A stretch of 64,000 nt of DNA from Thioclava sp. JE_KL1 (GCF_009296265.1 NZ_WBJS01000007.1:62001-126000), one strand, 5' to 3'; shown: positions 48,176 to 57,138, numbered from the stretch's first letter. Program-made: numbers and translations. The notes: generated from the sequence alone by a model not told the origin.

Positions 48176-48850
48176 ATGAACGCCCCTGACCAGAGCAAAG
48201 CCGATCTCGATTGGCGCGATGACCTTGTGCCGGTCTCGCGGCGGTTCGACGATCCCTATTTCAGCCTTGCGGGCGGTCTGGACGAGACGCGGCATGTGTT
48301 TCTGGCGGGCAATGATCTGCCCGCGCGGCTGCGTCCCGGCTTTCACGTGGCCGAGCTGGGCTTCGGCACGGGGCTGAACCTGCTGGCGCTGCGGCTGGTC
48401 TGTCCCGAGGACTGCCCGATCCGCTTCACTTCTTTCGAGGCCTACCCGATGGAGGCGGACGAGATCGCACGGGCGCTGGACGCATTTCCGGAGGTCGCGC
48501 CCGTGGCCGGTCCTTATCTGAAAGCCTGGGCTGCAGGGCAGCGCCAGTTTCAACTCGGTCCGATCGCGGTGGAGATCATCGAGGGGGACGCCCGCACGGC
48601 GCTTCCCGCTTGGGCGGGAAAAGCCGATGCGTGGTTCCTCGACGGGTTCTCGCCCGCGAAGAACCCCGAGCTTTGGGGCGACGATCTGATGGCCGAGGTC
48701 GGCGCCCATACGGTGCCGGGCGGCTCCTTCGCGACCTATACGGCGGCAGGCTTCGTGCGCCGGGCCCTCGAGGCCGCGGGCTTCGAGGTCAACCGCAGCC
48801 CGGGTTTCGGGCGCAAACGCCACATGTCGCGCGGGGTGAAACATGGTTGA
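48176..48850 (+). CDS. mnmD: tRNA 5-methylaminomethyl-2-thiouridine methyltransferase (MnmD)
   Basis: 224 residues. SAM-dependent methyltransferase of the MnmC2/MnmD family. Seen: the DPYFSLAGGLDETRHVFLAGNDL start typical of the family, the SAM motif AELGFGTGLNLLAL (near residue 60), and the family hallmark FLDGFSPAKNPELW (near residue 160). It finishes mnm5s2U34 at the wobble base of several tRNAs. ATG 48176 has weak upstream GGAG. It is divergent from its probable partner oxidase and overlaps the DMT transporter gene by eight bases. Confidence 0.9.
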   Translation: MNAPDQSKADLDWRDDLVPVSRRFDDPYFSLAGGLDETRHVFLAGNDLPARLRPGFHVAELGFGTGLNLLALRLVCPEDCPIRFTSFEAYPMEADEIARALDAFPEVAPVAGPYLKAWAAGQRQFQLGPIAVEIIEGDARTALPAWAGKADAWFLDGFSPAKNPELWGDDLMAEVGAHTVPGGSFATYTAAGFVRRALEAAGFEVNRSPGFGRKRHMSRGVKHG

Positions 48851-49715
48851 ACAATCGACCCGCCGCGGCATCGCGCTGATGGTCGCGGTGACCTTCATCT
48901 TCGCGCTTCAGGACGGCATCTCGCGCCATCTGGCCGAGACCTATAATGTCTATATGGCGCTGATGGTGCGGTTCTGGTTCTTCGCGGCCTTTGTTCTGGT
49001 GATCGCGGCGCGCAGCCCCGGTGGGATCAAGCGGGCGACCCGCTCGGGCCTGCCTTGGGCGCAGGTGATCCGCTCGCTCATCCTGATTACCGAAGTGGTC
49101 GTGATGGTGCAGGCCTTCGTCTATCTCGGGCTCGTCCATTCCCATGCGGTTTTCGCCTGCTACCCGCTGCTGGTTGCGGCACTGTCCGGGCCGGTGCTGG
49201 GCGAGAAGGTCGGCTGGCGGCGCGTGGCGGCGATCGGGGTCGGCTTCATCGGGGTGCTCATCATTCTCAAGCCCGGCTTCGGCGTCTTCTCTCCCTACGC
49301 GCTGATCCCGCTGGCGGCGGCGACGCTGTTCGCGCTCTACTCGCTGATGACGCGCTATGTGGGCCGCGTGGATCCGGCCTCGGTGTCCTTCTTCTACACC
49401 GGCGTGATCGGGGCGCTGGTGATCACGGCAGTCGGCATCTGGCACTGGGAGAACATGATCGCGTCGGACTGGGCGTGGATGGTCGTGCTGTGCTTCACCG
49501 CCGCGACCGGGCATTTCCTGCTGATCAAGGCCTATGAAGTCGCCGAGGCCTCGGCGATCCAGCCCTTCGCCTATCTTCAACTGGTCTTCGCCTCGACGCT
49601 GGGCGTCGTCGTCTTCGGCGAGTCGCTGGAGTGGAACGTGGTGATCGGCGCGGGGGTCGTGGTCAGCGCGGGGCTCTTTACCCTATGGCGCGCGCGGGTG
49701 GCCCAAGAGGCGTGA
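48843..49715 (+). CDS. DMT family transporter (EamA domain)
   Basis: 290 residues with ten predicted helices and two EamA repeats (IALMVAVTFIFALQDGISRHL... and AATLFALYSLMTRYVG...). GEKVGWRRVAAIGVGFIGVLIILKPG is the usual end of the first repeat. Exporter-like drug/metabolite transporter with unknown substrate. Translationally coupled to mnmD by an eight-base overlap, although the two are unlikely to share function. Confidence 0.9.
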   Translation: MVEQSTRRGIALMVAVTFIFALQDGISRHLAETYNVYMALMVRFWFFAAFVLVIAARSPGGIKRATRSGLPWAQVIRSLILITEVVVMVQAFVYLGLVHSHAVFACYPLLVAALSGPVLGEKVGWRRVAAIGVGFIGVLIILKPGFGVFSPYALIPLAAATLFALYSLMTRYVGRVDPASVSFFYTGVIGALVITAVGIWHWENMIASDWAWMVVLCFTAATGHFLLIKAYEVAEASAIQPFAYLQLVFASTLGVVVFGESLEWNVVIGAGVVVSAGLFTLWRARVAQEA

Positions 49716-49736
49716 CCGCCTCTTTCGGCTTGGTTC

Positions 49737-49826
49737 AAATATCCCGGGGTGAGGCCGTCAGGCCGAGGGGGCAGCGCCCCTATCCTCTTTTCATTTGTCG
49801 CCCTGCGGCGACGGGGGCAGCGCCCC
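49737..49826. repeat. Half palindromic element D
   Basis: Only the right side of the element is present: CTTGGTTC followed by AAATATCCCGGGG (49737-49749), a GCCGTCAGGC stem, hairpin GGGGGC-AGC-GCCCC (49767-49780), hairpin GTCGCC-CTGC-GGCGAC (49797-49812), and a second copy of GGGGGC-AGC-GCCCC (49813-49826). It separates the convergent DMT transporter and lytic transglycosylase genes and touches the stop of the latter. Confidence 0.75.
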
Positions 49827-51773
49827 TCAATCTTTCACTTCACCGCGCAGGATGTCGGTGAACTTCACCTCAGCCTTGCCAAGCCGCGCGCGGTAGGGCG
49901 GGATCGCCTCGGAGACGCGCATGACGTAGTTGCGGGTCTCGGTGAAGGGTATCATCTCGACCCAGTCGATCACGTCGACCGTGCCGATCCGCGGATCGCC
50001 GCGGTCCTCCATCCAGCTCCGCGGACGTCCGGGCCCGGCATTGTAGCCCGAGGCGACCAGCACCGAAGACGGCCCGAACTCGTCGCGCAGCTCGGCCAGA
50101 TAGGCGCCGCCGAGCTTGAGGTTATAGGTCGCATCCGTCGTCAGCCGCGCCTTCTCGTAGGGCAGGCCGGTTTTATCCGCCATCATCTTCGCGGTGCCGG
50201 GCATCAACTGCATCAGGCCCTGAGCGCCCACTGGAGAGCCCACGCCGATCGCGAACTGGCTTTCGCGCCGGGCGACCGCGAGGACGACTTCTTCCGGCAC
50301 GCCCAGATCATGGCTCGTCAGCCCCGGGATCGGCCAGAGCGCCTGCGCGATGATCTCGCCCTTCAGCGCGGCGCGTTTGCCGATGATCAGCGCCAGATAG
50401 GTGTCATCCTCTTCCAGCGCGTACTTCGTGAGCGCGCCGAAATTCCCCGGCCCGAGGCTTTCCTCGAGGTGCAGAACGAAGCGCGCGCCCAGCTCGTTTT
50501 CCCCCGCCTCGTAGAGAAGCTGCGCGGCTTTGAAGACGGAAGAGTGGCGCAGCTTGTAGCGCCGCCAGTCGGGCAGCTCGGGGCCCTTGGCGAAATTCGC
50601 GGGCAGGGACAGGTTCAGCCGCTCCGCCGACAGCAGCCCGTAATAGGCGTCCTGATTTTCCGCGCCTTTGCGCCATGCGGCCTTGGCTTCGTCGCTGCGG
50701 CCCAGAACCTCCAGCGCGCGGCCTTGCCAATACCATGCCCGCGACGACGAGATCGGCCCGTCCACCGCTTTCTCGAGATTGTGGAAATGGCTGTAGGCCG
50801 TATCGGCACGGCCCAGTTTCAGCGCGGCATAGCCCGCGACCCATTCGAGATCGGCGTAATCCGCGCCGCCCGGTTTCAGGTGGTGCGAGGAGGCCAGATC
50901 ATAGGCGCGTTGCGTATTGCCCGCGCGCAGGTCCCAGCGCGACTGATAGCCGCGGAGCGTCGCCCAAAGGTCGGGGTCTTCCAGATCGATTGCGGATTTC
51001 GACCGCTCGAGGATCAGCTCTGCCGCGCCGTCTTCCAGCCCGGCGCGCCAGCGCCACATTGCGCGGTCGCGGGCAAGCCCTGCGGAACGCTCGACCATGT
51101 ATTGGGGCACGGCGGCGACGAGATCGTCCACGCCCTGCTCGCGCGCCTGCAGGGCGATCCGCGCCTCGGCCACAGCCTTGGTGCCGGGCGTGACCAGACC
51201 GATCATCCGGCGCGCGTCCGAGAGATGCCCGCGATCGAGCATGTTCTGCATCCGCCCGCCATGATCGGCGGAGATGAGCGACGGGTAGTCGGCCAAGAAC
51301 TTCGCCTGCTCGTCTTCGTCCATTGGCAGTTGGCGCCATGCGGTCTTGGCGACCTCGGCCGCCAGCGTCTTCTGGCCCAAGGCGAGATGCGCACCAATCA
51401 ACGCCAGTGCGCCGGTGCCGGTCTGCGGCGGGCCGAGCTCGAAATAGGCGATCACCTCGCGCGGCGGGATGCCGTCGAGCGTGGCCTCGCCCTTCTCGCG
51501 CAGCCACGGCATGCCGGGCCAATCGGCGCGGCGGGTGGCGAAATCGAGATAGTCGGCGAAGTCTCCTTCGCCGTCGCGCAGGCGTTTCCACTCGATGACA
51601 TCGAAGCCCAAAGGACCGACGCGGCGCGCGAGATTTTCGGCCTCGTCCCAGTTGCCGGAATTGGCCGCGGCGAAAGCATCGGACAGCGCCGAACTCGCGG
51701 CGCGAAGCGCGGCCGGCGAGAGCGCGAAACTCGAAGCCGCAAGTGCGGCGAGGAACTGGCGTCGGATCATCAT
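49827..51773 (-). CDS. Soluble lytic murein transglycosylase (Slt70-like)
   Basis: 648 residues with a Sec signal peptide ([21 protein letters not shown]). A long superhelical domain of TPR-like helices follows (residues about 40-470), then an SLT domain with catalytic Glu504 in [25 protein letters not shown], and YNAGPGR. It cleaves glycan strands with anhydromuropeptide formation during growth or flagellar assembly. No cofactor genes nearby. ATG 51773 and ATG 51770 are equivalent starts. Confidence 0.92.
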   Translation of the reverse strand: MMIRRQFLAALAASSFALSPAALRAASSALSDAFAAANSGNWDEAENLARRVGPLGFDVIEWKRLRDGEGDFADYLDFATRRADWPGMPWLREKGEATLDGIPPREVIAYFELGPPQTGTGALALIGAHLALGQKTLAAEVAKTAWRQLPMDEDEQAKFLADYPSLISADHGGRMQNMLDRGHLSDARRMIGLVTPGTKAVAEARIALQAREQGVDDLVAAVPQYMVERSAGLARDRAMWRWRAGLEDGAAELILERSKSAIDLEDPDLWATLRGYQSRWDLRAGNTQRAYDLASSHHLKPGGADYADLEWVAGYAALKLGRADTAYSHFHNLEKAVDGPISSSRAWYWQGRALEVLGRSDEAKAAWRKGAENQDAYYGLLSAERLNLSLPANFAKGPELPDWRRYKLRHSSVFKAAQLLYEAGENELGARFVLHLEESLGPGNFGALTKYALEEDDTYLALIIGKRAALKGEIIAQALWPIPGLTSHDLGVPEEVVLAVARRESQFAIGVGSPVGAQGLMQLMPGTAKMMADKTGLPYEKARLTTDATYNLKLGGAYLAELRDEFGPSSVLVASGYNAGPGRPRSWMEDRGDPRIGTVDVIDWVEMIPFTETRNYVMRVSEAIPPYRARLGKAEVKFTDILRGEVKD

Positions 51774-51926
51774 GGCTGCTCGTGGTCGCGGGTTTGTCCC
51801 TTTGCTACGGGCCTCTCACAGATGGGGATGAATCACAAGTTGGCAACCGTCGCGCAACCGCCTATAACCCGGCCGATTTCCGCCGGGACGACTCACCTTC
51901 CCGGCCCAACAAAAAAGGAGCGTGTC

Positions 51927-52799
51927 ATGTTCAAAGGGTCTCTTCCCGCACTGGTCACGCCGTTCAAGGACGGCGAACTGGATTTGGACACGCTCAAGAA
52001 ACTCGTCGAGTGGCATATCGACCAGGGCAGCCACGGCCTCGTGCCGGTCGGCACCACCGGTGAAAGCCCGACGGTGAGCCATGCCGAGCATATGACCGTC
52101 ATCACCGAGGTCGTGAAAGCCGCGAAGGGCCGTATCCCGATCATCGCGGGCGCGGGCTCGAACTCGACCGCGGAAGGCGTTCGACTGATCCAGCACGCAG
52201 CTGAAACCGGGGCCGATGCGGCGCTCGTCGTGACGCCTTACTATAACAAGCCGACGCAGCGCGGCATGATCGAGCATTACCGTGCGCTGCACGATGCCTG
52301 CGAGCTGCCGATCGTGATCTACAACATCCCCGGCCGCTCGGTGATCGACATGATCCCCGAGACCATGGGCGAGCTGGCCAAGCTGCCGCGCATCGTCGGT
52401 GTGAAGGACGCGACCGGCAAGCTGGAGCGTGTCTCGATGCAGCGCGCGACCTGCGGTCCGGATTTCATCCAGCTGTCGGGCGAGGACGCGACCGCGCTCG
52501 GCTTCAACGCACATGGCGGCGTGGGCTGCATCTCGGTGACTGCAAACGTCGCGCCGAAGCTTTGCGCCGAGTTCCAGGAGGCGACGCTTGCGGGCGATTA
52601 CGCCAAGGCGCTGAGCTATCAGGACAAGCTGATGCCGCTGCATATGGCGATCTTCCTCGAGCCGGGTGTTGCGGGCGCGAAATACGCGATGTCGAAGCTG
52701 GGCATGTGCTCGGCCGAAGTGCGTCTGCCGCTGACCGAGCTTCTGCCCGAGACGAAGACTGCGATCGACGCCGCGATGGCGCATGCGGGTCTGATCTGA
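51927..52799 (+). CDS. dapA: 4-hydroxy-tetrahydrodipicolinate synthase
   Basis: 290 residues. Condenses pyruvate with aspartate semialdehyde, the branch point to lysine and diaminopimelate. The Schiff-base Lys160 lies in VGVKDATGK, Tyr132 in IYNIPGR, and the Thr-Thr of GTTGESPT complete the active site. AAAGGAG precedes ATG 51927. A strong terminator follows. Confidence 0.97.
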   Translation: MFKGSLPALVTPFKDGELDLDTLKKLVEWHIDQGSHGLVPVGTTGESPTVSHAEHMTVITEVVKAAKGRIPIIAGAGSNSTAEGVRLIQHAAETGADAALVVTPYYNKPTQRGMIEHYRALHDACELPIVIYNIPGRSVIDMIPETMGELAKLPRIVGVKDATGKLERVSMQRATCGPDFIQLSGEDATALGFNAHGGVGCISVTANVAPKLCAEFQEATLAGDYAKALSYQDKLMPLHMAIFLEPGVAGAKYAMSKLGMCSAEVRLPLTELLPETKTAIDAAMAHAGLI

Positions 52800-52822
52800 G
52801 ATCCCAATCCAAGCGAACAAAG

Positions 52823-52860
52823 AAAAACGCCGGCGCGATTAAGTTCGCGCCGGCGTTTTT
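52823..52860. terminator. Bidirectional terminator between dapA and motB
   Basis: AAAAACGCCGGCGCGA and TCGCGCCGGCGTTTTT form a perfect 16-bp stem with A and T runs at the two ends, serving both convergent genes. Confidence 0.93.
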
Positions 52861-52875
52861 CTTTGAAGGGGAAGC

Positions 52876-54042
52876 TTATTGCAGAGCGCTGCGCAGATCG
52901 TCCATCGCGACGGAGCTGAATTTCTGCGGCTGTTCCGACGTGCTCGGCGCGGCGGGTGCAGCGGGCGCTGCGGCTTCGGGGGCCGCGTGTTCGACTGCCG
53001 GGGCCGGTTGCGAGGCCGTGGGCTCCGCCTTCGCCTCGAGCCGCGGTGCCGCCGTATCGGTCGGCGCGGGCGCATCGGCCATCGGCTGCAGATAGGCGAG
53101 GGTTACGGTGATCCGGCGGTTGGAGGGATCGCGGGGTTCTGCCGGTTTCAGCGGATCGGTGTCCGACAGGCCCGAGACGCGGGTGATACGCTCCGGAGCG
53201 ACCCCAGCCGTCACGAGCGCCCGGCGCGTCGCATTGGCGCGGTCCGAGGATAGTTCCCAGTTCCCGTAGGTGCCGCCCGCTTTCTGATAGGGCACCGAGT
53301 CGGTGTGGCCCGCGATCAGCACGTCATTGGGCAGATCGGAGAGGGCCCGCCCGAGCTGATCCATCAGCTTCAACGTCGGCCCGTCGATCTTCGCGCTGCC
53401 CGAGGCGAACATGGCTTTGCCAGCCTGATCCACGACCTCGATATTCAGCCCGTCCGGCGTGCGCCGGAACAACACGTTCTGCTGCAGCGGGCGAAGGTCC
53501 GGGACGTGCTGGATCGCTTGCGTGATCCGGGTCTGAAGCGTCTCGAAGCGGGCGTCGTCGATAGCATGCGGCGTGGCGGCGGCTGCGGTCTTGGCGTCGG
53601 TTGTGTCGCTGGCTTTAGTCGTGGCCGTTGCCGCAGCTGCGAGCTTGTCCGTCGTCGCGTCGGGCATGGTGTCCTCAGACTTGCCGGAGGCGTTCGCCAT
53701 TTCGGTGGACGGTTCGGTCGCGCTTCCGACACCGGGATTGGCGGGGATGGCATCATTGGCACGCGAGGCGTTCAGGACGCCTTTCGGCCCGATCGTCTCG
53801 CCAGCGAGCGGACCGGTGCCACCGGGCGCCTGCATCGAGATTTTCGCCGGCGCGAAGTAATCGGCGATCCCGGTCAGTTGGTTCTCGTCGGAAACGGACA
53901 GGATCCACATCAGCAGGAAGAAGGCCATCATCGCGGTCATGAAGTCCGCGTAGGCGACTTTCCACGCTCCGCCGTGATGCTCGGATTCGTGATCGTCATC
54001 GCTCCGCTTCACAATGATCGGCGCTTGGTTCGACCGTGCCAT
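52876..54042 (-). CDS. motB: Flagellar motor stator protein MotB
   Basis: 388 residues. Short cytoplasmic N-terminus, then the single stator helix KVAYADFMTAMMAFFLLMW with the proton-binding Asp33. A long Ala/Thr/Asp-rich periplasmic linker (about 95-160) and an OmpA-like peptidoglycan-binding domain (LIAGHTDSVPY, NWELSSDRANATRR, DPSNRRITVTL) follow. After the OmpA domain is an extra Pro/Ala/Glu-rich tail of about 65 residues. The paired motA gene is not in the window. Convergent with dapA. Confidence 0.9.
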   Translation of the reverse strand: MARSNQAPIIVKRSDDDHESEHHGGAWKVAYADFMTAMMAFFLLMWILSVSDENQLTGIADYFAPAKISMQAPGGTGPLAGETIGPKGVLNASRANDAIPANPGVGSATEPSTEMANASGKSEDTMPDATTDKLAAAATATTKASDTTDAKTAAAATPHAIDDARFETLQTRITQAIQHVPDLRPLQQNVLFRRTPDGLNIEVVDQAGKAMFASGSAKIDGPTLKLMDQLGRALSDLPNDVLIAGHTDSVPYQKAGGTYGNWELSSDRANATRRALVTAGVAPERITRVSGLSDTDPLKPAEPRDPSNRRITVTLAYLQPMADAPAPTDTAAPRLEAKAEPTASQPAPAVEHAAPEAAAPAAPAAPSTSEQPQKFSSVAMDDLRSALQ

Positions 54043-54241
54043 GGATTGCCCTTTCCCACCTCGCCGACCGGAGCCAGCTGTATTCTCAGGGCATACGTCT
54101 TCTGCAGCCCCTGACTGTGGGTTGTCGGATTAAAAATGGGCCAAAAGAGGGCGATAATCGTTCATGATCTGGAAACAAAGCCGCGCGATGGTGGCTTTGG
54201 AAGCGTTTTCGGGCGGCGCGCGTTGTGCGGCCCGCGCGCGC

Positions 54242-54706
54242 TCAGGCGTCGTGAAGCGAAGCTTCGAGGTCGTCGCGGCTGTGCTTGCCTAGGCCGACTT
54301 TCTTGGCATAGGCCGCTTTGCGCGCCGAATAGCTGGGGGCGACCAGCGGCATATCCGCGGGCAGATTGAACAGAGTTCGATACTCGTCTTCGCTCAGCCC
54401 GTGTTCCGAGCCGAGATGGCGTTTGAGCATCTTGAAGCCGCGCCCGCAGCACAGGCAGAAGACCTTGTCCTCGGTCACCGCGTCTTCAATAGGAAGTGCG
54501 GGTTGCGGCCGCGTGGGACTGGCGCTCGCGGCGACCGTATCCACTGCGTGAGAGGCGCTTGCCTCGCCCAGCTCCTCGCCAAACTGCGCGGAGAGCTTCG
54601 CCACGAGGTCGACCACTTGATCCGCCGTTACATCCGCGCGGGCGGCATAGGCGGCAGCCACTGTCGCGATAATGTTAGCTGCATCCGTGGGCCGATCCTT
54701 CGACAT
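54242..54706 (-). CDS. mucR: MucR/Ros family transcriptional regulator
   Basis: 154 residues. The N-terminal half is an oligomerisation region; the C-terminal zinc-binding domain is VFCLCCGRGFKMLKRHLGSEHG (two Cys and two His), followed by LSEDEYRTLFNLPADMPLVAPSYSARKAAYAKKVGLG, the usual MucR end. MucR proteins are global AT-rich-DNA-binding, H-NS-like repressors that control motility, exopolysaccharide and virulence in alphaproteobacteria. Located between motB and a shorter paralogue, next to flagellar genes. Confidence 0.9.
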   Translation of the reverse strand: MSKDRPTDAANIIATVAAAYAARADVTADQVVDLVAKLSAQFGEELGEASASHAVDTVAASASPTRPQPALPIEDAVTEDKVFCLCCGRGFKMLKRHLGSEHGLSEDEYRTLFNLPADMPLVAPSYSARKAAYAKKVGLGKHSRDDLEASLHDA

Positions 54707-54875
54707 GTGGTCTCTCCAATGCTTAAATTTTGCACTATCCCCGGATTAGTAGAGAAAGTTACGTGCAACATGCGTTTCTGTCAACAAATGCGAGTGTCTG
54801 TGCTTGGGTTTCCTGCAAATACATATTTTCTGCGCAGGATTGTTCTGTTGAGTGCTTCGACTGTCCTGGCGGTGA

Positions 54876-55145
54876 TCAATGCAATTTGTCGCGCGTGCGC
54901 CAACGATGCTTGGCGAGCTGATAGTCCGGAGCGCTCGTAGGATAGTCCGGCGGCAAATCCCATTTGGCGCGATATTCCTCGAAGGTCATTCCGAGCAGGT
55001 TTTTAAGATGACGCTTCAACATCTTGATCGGGCGGCCCGTCTCCAGGCAGATCAGCCGATCAGGAAAGACACTCTCCGAAATCGGCACTGCCGGGGTGCG
55101 GGAAGTCGCTGGCTCGCCGGCGCAAGCCGGGGATTGTTGCGTCAT
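54876..55145 (-). CDS. Short MucR-like protein with degenerate zinc site
   Basis: 89 residues. The core LICLETGRPIKMLKRHLKNLLGMTFEEYRAKWDLPPDYP is clearly MucR-like, but where the longer paralogue has Cys-X2-Cys and two His, only one Cys and one His remain (CLETG, RHLKNLLG). The long N-terminal oligomerisation region and the final AK..GLG tail are missing. It may be a zinc-independent or dominant-negative variant. ATG 55145 is chosen. Divergent from the OmpR-type regulator. Confidence 0.78.
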   Translation of the reverse strand: MTQQSPACAGEPATSRTPAVPISESVFPDRLICLETGRPIKMLKRHLKNLLGMTFEEYRAKWDLPPDYPTSAPDYQLAKHRWRTRDKLH

Positions 55146-55484
55146 GTCTACTCTCACATGGTTTTGTTCTTAGGAGAAAGATTGAAGAAATTCTTAAAGT
55201 TAGGTCAAAGAAATCCAATTTTTCCGCTGAACGTCCGTCGATGCGTCCTATTTCAAGGCATAGGCTGGACTTGTCTGGCAAAAACACGTGAATTATCGCA
55301 TATCGCAGGGATAATAATTCGAAAATGCAAAGATGTCAGGCTCGGCGGATTTACGCTTCGCCTTCCAGTGTGACGCTCGGTGTTATTCGAAAGTGACAGT
55401 GCGACGGGGGAGGGCGTAAGACCGTGTCTCGCCCCGAAAGCGCTGAGGGATACGGGGAGTTGCCTTTTGTTTGGCTCAGACGCC
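55146..55484. other. AT-rich divergent promoter region between the MucR-like and OmpR-type genes
   Basis: 339 bases, visibly lower in GC than the neighbourhood. It has several A/T tracts (GAAGAAATTCTTAAAG, AATAATTCGAAAATGC) suited to MucR binding. TTAAAGTTAGGTCAA at 55194-55208 is one base from a CtrA consensus. No hairpin with a terminator T-run is seen. Confidence 0.5.
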
Positions 55485-56216
55485 ATGCGAAGACAGAACG
55501 TCATCATCGTAGCGGAAGAAGGCGCGAAGCAAGGACAGTTGTCCGACTTCTTTCGCGCGTGCTGCGGCTGGGAGGCTTTGCCCTTCGCGACTGCGATGGA
55601 AGCGGAGCAATATATCCTGCTGCATGGACCCCCATGCATTTTGCTGATCAGCCTCACCGACGCAGAGCGTGCCGCCGATCTGATCCGAACTGCGCGCGTC
55701 AGTACGAAGGAGAGCCTGATCTTCTTCGTCGACTCAACTCCGGACGGAGAGCTTGCTGCCGAGATGATTCTGGCGGGCGCCGATGATGTGATCCGACAGC
55801 CTTATTCTCAGAGGGAATTGGCCGCGCGTCTCTGGCTTCGAGCGGGCAACAGTCTGCCCATCAGCTTCCCGAGCGAAGAAAAGCGGGTCGCTCGCCTCAA
55901 GATCGACGAGGAAAACCGCCTGACCGGCCCTGATGCCGTCGAGGCGGTGCAGCTTACCCCCACGGAGGGGGAGATCATGATCGAGCTGATCCGGAGCGGC
56001 GGACGAATCGTCACGCGGGACGCGCTGTCGCGACGAATCGACAACTGCATGTGGGTCTATGGTGATCGCAAATTCGACGTTCACATCACCAAGATTCGCA
56101 AGAAGCTGCGTGACGCGTTCGGCGAGAGATATGTCGTGGAAACAGTGCGTTCGGCTGGTTACTCGTTCTACGAGATCCCCGTCGGGAAGTCGCGCAGCCT
56201 TGCAACTTCAGATTGA
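55485..56216 (+). CDS. OmpR-type regulator with a phosphorylation-deficient receiver (FtcR-like)
   Basis: 243 residues. The receiver-like domain (residues 1-120) lacks the phospho-acceptor Asp: the expected position reads ILLISLT, and the conserved Lys is replaced in ADDVIRQPYS. The C-terminal winged helix (VQLTPTEGEIMIELI through YVVETVRSAGYSFYEI) is intact. The atypical receiver and the flagellar context recall FtcR of Rhizobiales, though identity is not proven. ATG 55485 lacks a good ribosome-binding site; TTG 55467 with GGGGAG upstream is a plausible alternative, and the frame is open further. Confidence 0.82.
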   Translation: MRRQNVIIVAEEGAKQGQLSDFFRACCGWEALPFATAMEAEQYILLHGPPCILLISLTDAERAADLIRTARVSTKESLIFFVDSTPDGELAAEMILAGADDVIRQPYSQRELAARLWLRAGNSLPISFPSEEKRVARLKIDEENRLTGPDAVEAVQLTPTEGEIMIELIRSGGRIVTRDALSRRIDNCMWVYGDRKFDVHITKIRKKLRDAFGERYVVETVRSAGYSFYEIPVGKSRSLATSD

Positions 56217-56558
56217 GTTATTGAGCCTCTGGGACTGTTTTAGCGGTAGCCGCTGTCAAGCTATTAATTGTTAACATCTCGGCGACTGATCGTGAGCACA
56301 CAATCTGTGGTCGCACCATCGACAAGCTGTGGATGGTTGAGGGGGTGCCTACAACCGATAGTGTTTGAACCTATGAAAAATAGGCTTTCCAACACTTCGC
56401 CCGTTGTCGGTCTGGGGATAACTTGGCGGTCACCGGCTCGCCACCTTCACGTAGAATTTATCCTTACTCGCCTTACGGTTTAACAATCCTTAACCTTACC
56501 GGATCGTGAATCACTGGTAATCTGCCGTTACTGGAATTTGGGGACTCGGGGATTAGGG
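56217..56558. other. Non-coding region before the 137-residue protein gene
   Basis: About 340 bases of lower GC. AGCGG-TAG-CCGCT (56242-56254) could be a weak terminator for the regulator gene but has no T-run. TTAACAATCCTTAA (56480-56493) resembles a CtrA box with a 6-base rather than 7-base spacer. No open frame is convincing. Confidence 0.5.
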
Positions 56559-56972
56559 ATGTCCATGAAAAATAACGATTTGTTAGCGCAGATTTGGGAA
56601 GGTTCGGTGACGCAAGCGTCATCGGGCGCAGGGTCTCAGGGAAGTTTGGTGGCGGCTGCGCTTCTGCCTGCGCACAGTGTTTTGCTGCGCTCGACTCGCA
56701 AGGATGCAAGCTTGCTCGTGCTGCCCGAAGCCGAAGAGCTTCTGCCGGGTATCTCGCTTGGTGATATCCTTGCAGAAGAGCTTGGAATCGAGGTGCCTTA
56801 TGGAAGCCTCGTGGTGATCGAGCCGACGCATGTCGCAGGGGTGAAGCATGGTTTTGGGGACCGTGCGATCGACCTCCGGCTGCCGGCGATGGCGTCGCCC
56901 GCACGCGGTGGCTTTTCGCTGCACGAAGATGCGCGGGATCGCGGCGCGACCGCGACGGGCAGTCACCTGTGA
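56559..56972 (+). CDS. Unrecognised protein upstream of the flagellar sigma factor gene
   Basis: 137 residues. No domain is recognised. The middle (VAAALLPAHSVLLRSTRKDASLLVLPEAEELLPGISLGDILAEELGIEVPYGSLVVIEP) is hydrophobic and predicted strand-rich; the C-terminus is charged (HEDARDRGATATGSHL). ATG 56559 and ATG 56565 are both possible; TTAGGG lies just before the second. Position between the OmpR-type regulator and the sigma factor suggests a link to motility control, which is inference only. Confidence 0.62.
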   Translation: MSMKNNDLLAQIWEGSVTQASSGAGSQGSLVAAALLPAHSVLLRSTRKDASLLVLPEAEELLPGISLGDILAEELGIEVPYGSLVVIEPTHVAGVKHGFGDRAIDLRLPAMASPARGGFSLHEDARDRGATATGSHL

Positions 56973-57050
56973 GCGCGAAGGCCGTGGAAAACGGTCGCGA
57001 TGCGTTCTGCGCTCGGTTGGCGGACCGGGCCAGTCTGACAAAGTCATGAG

Positions 57051-57094
57051 AATGCCGCGCCGTCTCGAGAGGCGGCGCGGCCTCCCGCGGCATT
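57051..57094. other. Nested GC-rich stem-loop after the 137-residue protein gene
   Basis: AATGCCGCG (57051-57059) pairs with CGCGGCATT (57086-57094), enclosing CGCCG/CGGCG-type pairing around TCTCGAGA. It may end transcription of the upstream gene, but no T-run follows. Confidence 0.4.
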
Positions 57095-57123
57095 AATCCG
57101 AGATTAACCAGAAAAGCCTCCGA

Positions 57124-57138
57124 TTAACTTGCCTTTAA
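57124..57138. promoter_or_regulatory. Perfect CtrA box upstream of the sigma factor gene
   Basis: TTAACTTGCCTTTAA is an exact TTAA-N7-TTAA match, the binding site of the response regulator CtrA in alphaproteobacteria. It lies 75 bases before the sigma factor start, and further TTAA half-sites sit just upstream (around 57093 and 57105). CtrA controls flagellar genes and gene transfer agent in Rhodobacterales. Confidence 0.75.

Noticed and set aside
56480-56493. TTAACAATCCTTAA as a CtrA box
   Set aside because: The spacer is 6 bases instead of 7. It is mentioned as a near match only.
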